64,000 bases of DNA, from NCBI GenBank assembly GCA_963971305.1, contig OZ020311.1, positions 5,704,001 to 5,768,000 of the forward strand, given 5' to 3'. Shown in pieces: positions 57,330-64,000 of the stretch. The position numbers and the translations under genes are program-made. Position 1 is the stretch's first letter; each line of letters opens with the position of its first letter. Source of the stretch: Arcuatula senhousia. Its lineage: Eukaryota > Mollusca > Bivalvia > Mytilida > Mytilidae. The notes below the pieces were generated by a model that was given only the letters and a program-made list of their open reading frames with translations, had not been told where the DNA came from and did no database searches.

Positions 57330-59820
57330 GCGGATACTGGCTTAAGTAAACTGCACCACCATGTTACTGGTGTCCTGAGTCATGGTACCAAGCAAGCATA
57401 CACTTTTACCTGGACAGACCAGTTATTTACAGATTGCAATGTTACCTTGAACTGTTTGATAGCTGTTTTACATGACATAGCAAGGGTAAGAACATTACAG
57501 ATAATTATTATACCCCCAATCGTAAGAGAGGGGGCTATATTGCAATCACCTTGTCCGTCCCTCTGTCCGTACGTCCGTCTGTCCGTCCAGTCCAATTTCT
57601 CTGCTTCTACTGGATGGATTGGTTTTAAATTTGGTACACAGCCTCAACATGATGAGTTATACCATGCCTACTCTTTCCAGGTCAGTCCATCATCTACTTC
57701 TTGTTTTCAGAGCCGACTTAGACTTTTTAAGGGTAAACAATTTAAAATGTGAAATTTTTCATAACAGTTTTCTCGGCTTCTATTGGATGGATTGGTTTTA
57801 AATTTGGTACACAGCTTCAACATGATGAGTTATACCATGCCTCCCCTTTCCAGATCAGTCCATCATCTACTTCCTGTTTTCCAAGCTGACTTAGACTTTT
57901 TATTGGTCAAAAATAGACAATTTTTTGTAACAAATTTCTAGGCTTCTACAGATCGAGGGGATTGATTTCAAATTTGGTATACAGCTTTAGGATGATGAGT
58001 TGTACTGTACCTCCCCTTTCCAGGTCAGTCGGTCATCTACTTCCTGTTTTCTGAATGGTCGAGTGGGGGTATGCTTAGCACGATTTCTTGCAACGCCTTG
58101 TTTGATAATAATTTGAGATTGTTATCAGCTTGCCTTGTCCTGTTCAGAGTGATTGTTCATTTTTCTTCTCTGCAGCTATTGTAAGAATATTTTTCAAAAC
58201 TTTGTTTACAGATTCTTTTAAACCCTTTTGAAGAATTGGGGGTGTACTGGTCAAGCCTTTTCAGTGTATCCGTCTCCAACATAACTTCAATAAGTTTTCA
58301 TATCAAGTTTTACTTATCACACCTACTTGAAATTTTATATATGACCTTACCACTGTGTCTTGTATCATAAGTTGTGATTGTAGGTCTGTCACATGTCTGC
58401 TTTCTTTTTACCAACTTAATCAATTTTCAACATTAGTGGTCATGATTGAATATTTTCATATAAACATTTTACAACTTAAATTTGATATGAATAGTATGTA
58501 AAAGGATATGGAGTAAATTTACATGAGGCCATTACACATATATCCAACTGCTATTAATTTTAATGAGTTGTATGGCCATTTCGGAAATTTATTCCTCATC
58601 AACAGCACTAGAACCCAAATAAGACTTCATTATGAGGTCTTATATGCTTAATGTGTAAATGTAGAATATGTAAGCAAACCATAATTAATTAATCTTCCTG
58701 TTTGACAAAAAAAAATGAATGAAAATTTCTGTAATTACTTTAATAATGTATGAGGAATGGAAATAATTGAAAACGAATTAAAATAGGTCAGTCTGTATGG
58801 TTACATTAATTTAAGCATATATTCCCAATCCTTACTGTTCAATGCTGTTAATTATGTTTTTTTTTCAGAAAAATGGTGGTGGGCTTCCCCCAACATTGTT
58901 TATTCAGGCAGACAATTCAGCAAAAGACAATAAGAACAACTATGTCCTCATGTTCTTGGCAATGCTGGTCAAAGCTGATATAGTGAAAAAGGTATGCCAA
59001 TAAGCAACTAGTCATATTTAGATATGAGTTGGATTGACAATACAATTTTTTGACCTTGTTGACAGTGAGTTGATTTATTAATTTACCCCTGCTTTGGGGG
59101 TATCCTGTTCATACCACAACACGTCTTTTGTAACAGTTTTCTTAGAAACTGCATATCACAGTGACTTCATTAGACTAAAATTTCAGTATGAGGTGGTTTG
59201 TAGCAAGTTCAAAAATAAGGCCTGTCTATTATCTACATCCTGATTGACTTAATCAGTTTTTTATATCAGTGGTCAATTGTTGAAAGTTTATTTTAACATG
59301 TAACAGTTTTCTTAGCATCTGCTTAATGCAAAAACTTTTGGTATATGACTTCAATATGTGTTCTTAAGTCAACATTTCATATAAATTTACTGTTGACCTA
59401 CTTTCTCATTTTTATACGACCGCAAAACATTTGCAGACATATTATGGTATTTTATATTAGTGGTCACTGGAATCAAATTTCAATAACAGTTTTGTCAGCA
59501 ACTACAAATCATAGCAAGTAATGATTTCTGGTTTGTAACCCAACTTAAGAGCACAGAATTAAGGTCTTTTTGGTAGCATTGGTATACTAAGCGGAAGATT
59601 CCAGATTACTTGTAAAAAAGATATGTATTTAAATTTTATTCTGCTATTTCAGGTCAAACTGAACTTCCTGATGGTGGGTCATACCCATGAGGATGTTGAC
59701 CAACTGTTCAGCAGAATTTCAGTGGCAGCATCCAAAACATCTGCAGTCACCCTACCAGACTTGGAAGCTGTGATAAAGACATCAGTCACTCCTCCTCCCA
59801 AGCAACAGCACTTAAGTCAT
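57330..59820 (+). CDS. DUF7869-type gene, three exons, 3' end cut by a repeat array
   Basis: Exons 57330-57485, 58869-58991 and 59653-about 59815, all phase 0 with GT-AG borders. Exon 1: LSKLHHHVTGVLSHGTKQAY, TFTWTDQLF. Exon 2: LPPTLFIQADNSAKDNKNNY, VLMFLAMLVKADIVKK. Exon 3: VKLNFLMVGHTHEDVDQLFS, RISVAASKTSAVTLPDLEAV, TPPPKQQHL. The order (HxxGxxxHG, WTD, LPxxLxxQxDN, NK.NYV, VGHTHEDVDQLFS) is that of DUF7869, an RNase H/integrase-like domain of unknown role found in many animal genomes near transposon remnants; the acidic D-N-S/H-T-H-E-D-x-D residues are intact. Exon 3 runs without a splice site into the (TCTTACATATTAATAAAAAA) array at about 59815. Start exons were not found. Introns contain ~165-bp tandem repeats. 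Confidence 0.75.
57518..58075 (+). repeat. CCGTCC-headed element with three ~165-bp tandem units
   Basis: Head TTATACCCCCAATCGTAAGA, GGGGGCTATATTGCAATCAC, CTTGTCCGTCC. Units start with TCT(C/A)(T/G)GCTTCTA at about 57598, 57772 and 57940 and repeat GATGGATTGGTTTTAAATTT, GGTACACAGC, TGATGAGTTATACCATGCC, TTTCCAGGTCAGTCCATCAT and ACTTCCTGTTTTC. It lies in intron 1 of the DUF7869-type gene. Confidence 0.8.
59110..59560 (+). repeat. Diverged ~165-bp period units
   Basis: TAACAGTTTTCTTAGAAACTG, TAACAGTTTTCTTAGCATCTG and TAACAGTTTTGTCAGCAACTA at about 59130, 59302 and 59485 mark three units with GTGGTCA near each end. Intron 2 of the DUF7869-type gene. Same superfamily as 4325-5095 and 57518-58075. 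Confidence 0.55.
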
Positions 59821-60110
59821 TTACATATTAATAAAAAATCTTACATATTAATAAAAAATCTTACATATTAATAAGAAAATCTTCCATATTAATGTAAAAA
59901 TCTTCCATATTAATAAGAAAATCTTCCATATCAATGAAAAATCTTCCATATTAATAAGAAAATCTTCCATATTAATAAAAAATCTTCCATATTAACAAAG
60001 AATCTTCCATATTAATAAAAAATCTTACATATTAATAGAAAATAATGAATTTAAAAGTTACTATATATAAAATTTTGCAACACATTACTTGCCATAATAG
60101 TGTCATAAAT
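59815..60110 (-). mobile_element. Third array of the ATTAATATGGAAGATTTTT element
   Basis: Ten to eleven units of TCTT(A/C)CATATTAATAAAAAA run to 60050. They are followed by AATTTAAAAGTTACTATATA and TTTTGCAACACATTACTTGCC, the reverse complement of the flank at 31180-31240. It separates the truncated DUF7869 exon from the N-terminal transposase exons. Confidence 0.85.
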
Positions 60111-60174
60111 TTTGTTACTATGTAATGAGGAAATAAAATGTCCAAGAAATAACAATATTAAAATATACGTACAC

Positions 60175-61007
60175 GTATAATGTTGCTTCCATTGCTAGGG
60201 CTTTTTCGCATGAATTTGTGGTGTATTGTTGTAGGGTTGTTCCAATTTCCATTTCACGGGCTCTCAATGTATTTGGACTGACGGGTGGCACATTTAATGT
60301 TGTTTGAAAATTAGATACTTGAACAGGGCCCATACCAGCATGATCCATTGCTAAGAAATAATAAATATTAAAGATAAATAAAACACTCGTTCTTAAAAAA
60401 AATAATTTATGTACTATCTAAACATCCGTAAATTGTATTTCAATGGTGAACTACTAGTATACTGTTTATATTTATGATTAACGTGGTTTGATATGTTACT
60501 GCAAATGAAAGAACGGGCCTTACCAAATCATATCAATTTTAAAAAGACGGTACCTAAGCTGCATTTAGTATTGACATCCCACGTTAGCATTCCCGTTGTC
60601 TTGCCTGGCGTTCTATGTCTCTTCCCTGTATATAAAGTGTTGACGTGTGGACAGTGTCTACATGTAACATACAAAATGCTCCCAAGTCCATAAATTCTTT
60701 CGCTTTTACAATCAAGCAAGTGAAGGACATTTTCACAATTATCACACTTTTCTAGTTGCTCTGCAAGGTACTCTAACTCAACCACACGCCGACCGTCTCT
60801 CCAAGACTTTTCTCCGACGACAATTTCTGGTAATGTATCTTCTATAATACTTTCGGGTACGTCCTTTTTTTCGTCCGGCGTCTCTGAGAATTCAGTTAAA
60901 TTATTATTTTTGTGATTCAGGTGATTTGCCCGGTGCTTAAAGCTATCAAACTGGAATCGACCGTGACGACTACGCACGGCCATTTTAACCACCGGTCGAA
61001 AATTCAA
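60175..61007 (-). mobile_element. Mutator-domain transposase, N-terminal two exons
   Basis: Exon 1 (start at 60983 or 61007, to 60554) has MAVRSRHGRFQF, then GRRVVELEYLAEQLEKCDNC, RIYGLGSILYVTCRHC and TGKRHRTPGKTTGML, and ends TKCSLG at a phase-1 donor. Exon 2 (60350 to about 60175) begins AMDHAGMGPVQVSNFQTTLN, VPPVSPNTLRAREMEIG, and ends near EKALAMEATL. These are the N-terminal zinc-ribbon-like and helical parts that precede the DAGWQKRGSG block in this transposase family. The pieces at 24688-27500 supply exactly the missing remainder, same strand, in collinear order and without overlap, but 33 kb away. Confidence 0.75.
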
Positions 61008-61244
61008 ACGTCATAACCGTCAAAACGTCATAAAAGGTGACGACGTCGTCAATGAAAAGGGGCGTGTCCGTGGCATTTGTAAACAAGTGACGCTAGATGG
61101 CGTTGACTTACTTCAACTTGACCTTAAGGAATTCAGCGGTCAAGTGTGTCAGTTTTGTGTGATGATACATCACCAAATCGTTAATTGTTTGGCGCGTTGT
61201 GGCGGATTAAAAATCGACATACTTGATTTTTTTGCCTCAGTCAA

Positions 61245-61300
61245 TAGATACTTCTTAGCTAGCTGTCAGTAATTTCGAGTGTTCTCAAGAGTGTATCACT
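61245..61300 (-). repeat. Inverted fragment of the GAGATGTGG family tail
   Basis: Minus strand reads CTCTTGAGAACACTCGAAAT, TACTGACAGCTAGCTAAGAA, matching 54219-54262 and 17718-17765. Confidence 0.6.
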
Positions 61301-61510
61301 ATGTCCCTTTAATTTCTTGTTGTCCTTTCATCCCATTTACTCTCTTGCTGAATTGAACTGTCACCGCCAATTCATGAGTTAATAGGCAAATAATTCATTT
61401 GCATTAATTTATATATTGTTATATTGATATAGGTTCTCGTAGTTCATCTATTTCATTACATCATTCAGTCATTACGCATTTTCATCATTTCGTCATTTAT
61501 CCATTGACTG

Positions 61511-62926
61511 TGTGACGTATTATCAGTTGTGACGACGGGACTGGATTATACAATTACACAGTAGCTTTCGCGCGCTAACTGCACGGGCACTGCATGTTGT
61601 TTACTATACACCGTATAAATAAAGAATGTTATTATTATTGATTGCCACTCCATAAGAACATCGGCCGACGCAAGTCGCCGAATATTTTCAGGTATGAGAA
61701 ATATACTTTTTATTACTATTTTTGATAAAAGTTATTAAAGTAAAGTTTAGCAAAGACATTTTATAAATTTGGTTTTATTTTATTAATTCATAATGATTGT
61801 TTAAAAGCGTAAAGTTATAAGTAGAAGTTTTATAAGTATCCTTTTACATTTTGGAAGTCGGCATAGATAATTTCTATCATTGATTATTTGAATTGATAAA
61901 TCATTTTATTTAAAGTAACCCATTTTGGGATATTCATTCAAGGAATATATAAACTTCGTCGTTATATAATGTTTTCTATTTCAGGCATTGTATGTTTCCT
62001 GAATATTGTGTAAATTGTTTAACTATATTTTCAGATAATAAATATTTATATTCATGGACGTTGCCATTATTTAGCAGTTCCTATAGATACACATAAAAAT
62101 ACACTGCGACATTTGGAGGTTCCACCGAGATTTGCATCGTCCAAAGACTACTGCTGACGTTTCTGATGTCCGTAGATGTCCGTTAAATTCAACACTTCTG
62201 CAGCTGGTAAAACTTGTCCGGACCCATGATGGAATAGTACCCGGTTTTGACGGATGGTGGATATAAAGCTATTCTTACATCACCGTGTAGTATTATATAT
62301 ATAATTAATATTTATATAACCGCTGAGAAGTATATTTATTGTCTACGTTCTTTGTGGAAAAAGTTATTCAAGAAGTAATCGTTCTTGTAAATGCGCATAA
62401 CTTATTTTGATTCAATTTTGTTTCAACTATTTGAAATATTCAACATTTAATTAGTGAAAAAGTGATTTTCCTAAGATATTCATTATCAACATTGAAGGAT
62501 GAAGTTTATCCGATACCTGTAAAGGATCGTATCTGTACTTTGTGTATTGCCAATAGAAGTCCGTCCGTGCACGTCACACTTCGTTAAACCTAAGATGAGA
62601 TGTCTATTGTCCAGCAACGGCGACCAGTAATTACGTAATAAACTGTGTAAAGTTTATAATTATTTGAACTTTAAAGAACTTTAAATTGTTTTATATTTGT
62701 TTATCATATGTTTTTTTTATTTATTTTTATTGCATATATTTATTTTCTATTGATATTTTGCAGAATTTGTTACAGCACAATCACTTTGCACAGACACAAC
62801 TAACATACCGTCACAGATTACAGCTATGCGACTGACATTTGACTGATCATTTGGTGAGTTATCATTTTCATTTCATTTTCATTTCATTATCATTTTTGTT
62901 TTCATTGATATTTGTTGAAACAGAAG
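61511..62926 (+). promoter_or_regulatory. Putative 5' LTR/leader of a retroelement
   Basis: The stretch leads into the intact gag frame at 62927. ACCGTATAAATAAAG (61610-61624) offers a TATA box overlapping an AATAAA. Upstream TGTGACGTATTATCAG (61511) would be a plausible LTR start. The second LTR is outside the window, so neither LTR boundary nor primer site can be fixed; CAACGGCGACCAG near 62615 is the best GC-rich candidate for the LTR/primer-site junction. A pyrimidine-rich (TTTCAT)n block ends just before the gag start (62872-62905). Confidence 0.4.
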
Positions 62927-64000
62927 ATGGCTACGGGTGGTAAAGAAACCGCTAAGAAGGAGATTTTAGATTCTATTAGTCCTGAGAAAATTTCTTTGAT
63001 GATTGATATAATCAATCAACATACTGAGTATAAAGTAGTGACTACTGATGAATATAATCAGTTGAACCAATCAGTTGAGTTCAGAACTAGTACTCCGGCA
63101 GTAAAGAGTAAGCACCATCTTGCAAATCCACAACCCCATACTACATTAGCTGGCGTGCAACCAGTAGTTGATAATCAGACTGGTATAAATGATCAATCAT
63201 ATGCCAAACCTAGAATTCCTATATTCTCAGGTGAGGAGAAAAGTGAAGTTTCGTTTGACGTCTGGAAATATGAGGTCAAATGTATTATTAGAGAGGGAAA
63301 CTATACTGATACCATATTGGTTCAGAGTATTAGAGGTTCATTAAAGGGTAAAGCAAGAAGTTTACTTTTATCAATTTCTGATAATGCTACGCCCACACAG
63401 ATTATTGACAAGTTAGAGGGGGTTTATGGAAATGTTTTCAGTAGTGAAGCATTATTGCAACAATTTTATAGCGAGAATCAGCAGCCAAATCAGTCAGTTG
63501 CTGAATATGGCATGAAACTAGAAAGTATTATTCAGTTAGCAGTTGAGAAGGGTCAAATAAACGCGAACGCCAAAAATGAGATGTTAAGATCAAAATTTTG
63601 GTCTGGTTTAAGAGATCCACTTTTAAAGAACGCGAGCCGTTATAAATATGACACTGTTAAGGATTTTGACCAGTTACGTAAAGAAATTCGATCCATAGAA
63701 TTAGACCTGTCTAATTATTCGAAATCGAGTACCGAATCGAAGGTTATTCAACAAGCAAACGTTGCTCAATCGGATAAGTTGGACGAGCTTTTGAAAACAC
63801 TGAAAAGTTTAAACAAGAGGATGGAATCAGTTGAGGGTGAGTTGAAGAAGGTTAAGAATGACTTTAAGTCAAATGGTCAAGGTGGAGGTAATTATAGAGG
63901 TAATTATAGAGGTAGAGGAAATTTTGGCAGAGGTAGAGGTGGTTATCAGAACAAAGGTCATAATAACGGTCAAAACCAAAATCAAGGTCAGAACAATCAG
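62927..64000 (+). CDS. Gag-like protein of an LTR-type retroelement, open at the window end
   Basis: Starting at ATGGCTACG (62927), 358 codons run to the last base without a stop. Residues 1-90 are a polar leader. Residues about 95-260 form a capsid-like domain: PRIPIFSGEEKSEVSFDVWK, then IRGSLKGKARSLL, FYSENQQPNQSVAEYGMKL and FWSGLRDPLLKN, the blocks of Ty3/gypsy and PNMA-type retrotransposon gag. Residues 270-315 are a Lys/Glu coiled coil. From residue about 317 a Gly/Asn/Arg-rich, RGG-like tail (GNYRGRGNFGRGRGG) begins; a CCHC knuckle, if present, lies beyond the window. The intact frame suggests a young insertion. A domesticated gag gene is an alternative that the missing 3' part would settle. 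Confidence 0.85.
   Translation, partial: MATGGKETAKKEILDSISPEKISLMIDIINQHTEYKVVTTDEYNQLNQSVEFRTSTPAVKSKHHLANPQPHTTLAGVQPVVDNQTGINDQSYAKPRIPIFSGEEKSEVSFDVWKYEVKCIIREGNYTDTILVQSIRGSLKGKARSLLLSISDNATPTQIIDKLEGVYGNVFSSEALLQQFYSENQQPNQSVAEYGMKLESIIQLAVEKGQINANAKNEMLRSKFWSGLRDPLLKNASRYKYDTVKDFDQLRKEIRSIELDLSNYSKSSTESKVIQQANVAQSDKLDELLKTLKSLNKRMESVEGELKKVKNDFKSNGQGGGNYRGNYRGRGNFGRGRGGYQNKGHNNGQNQNQGQNNQ

Overview
The window looks like nuclear DNA of a marine bivalve, most likely a mussel (Mytilus-like). This is inferred from AT-rich sequence, large introns with GT-AG junctions, bivalve-type protein families (MOLO1/TPM-type membrane proteins, short-chain collagen C4-like proteins, Mutator-domain transposases), tRNA-derived SINEs with a conserved core, and CCGTCC-headed tandem repeats. 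There is no bacterial or viral gene organisation. Most short open frames are chance or lie inside repeats.

Layout. 1-10 kb is almost purely repetitive: a 2.7-kb inverted-repeat element (360-3130), a minisatellite, a ~168-bp tandem array carrying a small TIR element, a tRNA-headed SINE, a long dispersed repeat, a TGACAG-motif cluster and a 1.5-kb non-autonomous DNA transposon full of ACGT motifs. 10.8-15.4 kb holds two head-to-head MOLO1-like genes: an isolated first exon on the minus strand, and a complete five-exon plus-strand gene with signal peptide, TPM-like domain, one membrane span and a Gly/Cys tail. 16-24.7 kb carries two decayed reverse transcriptases, a TTAA-flanked TIR element, and a three-exon short-chain collagen C4-like gene broken by one in-frame TAA. 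24.7-27.5 kb holds the middle and C-terminal exons of a Mutator-domain transposase; its N-terminal exons, or those of a second copy, lie at 60.2-61.0 kb on the same strand.

31.2-36.5 kb is a set of nested mobile elements: a palindromic (ATTAATATGGAAGATTTTT)n element, with a 400-bp TTAA-flanked hairpin MITE at its centre and a 3.9-kb TIR element inserted at the edge of that MITE. 37.2-45.0 kb (minus) is the best gene of the window: 13 exons in perfect phase encoding a 435-residue protein I do not recognise, with a coiled coil, a basic stretch and a C-terminal Tudor-like domain. A (TTTA)n microsatellite begins under 200 bp upstream of its start codon. 47.5-51.3 kb is a TTAA-flanked Kolobok/T2-like transposon with decayed THAP and P2X7-intracellular-like fragments. 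57.3-59.8 kb (plus) has three exons of a DUF7869-type gene, cut off by another array of the 31-36 kb repeat. The window ends in the intact, still open gag frame of an LTR-type retroelement (62927 onward).

The host genes give no shared pathway: MOLO1-like proteins are membrane proteins, the collagen C4-like protein is secreted, and the 13-exon gene looks nuclear. The dominant story is repeated nested transposition, including several elements whose ends are packed with short dyad-symmetric motifs. All names rest on reading translations and motifs by eye; no searches were run.
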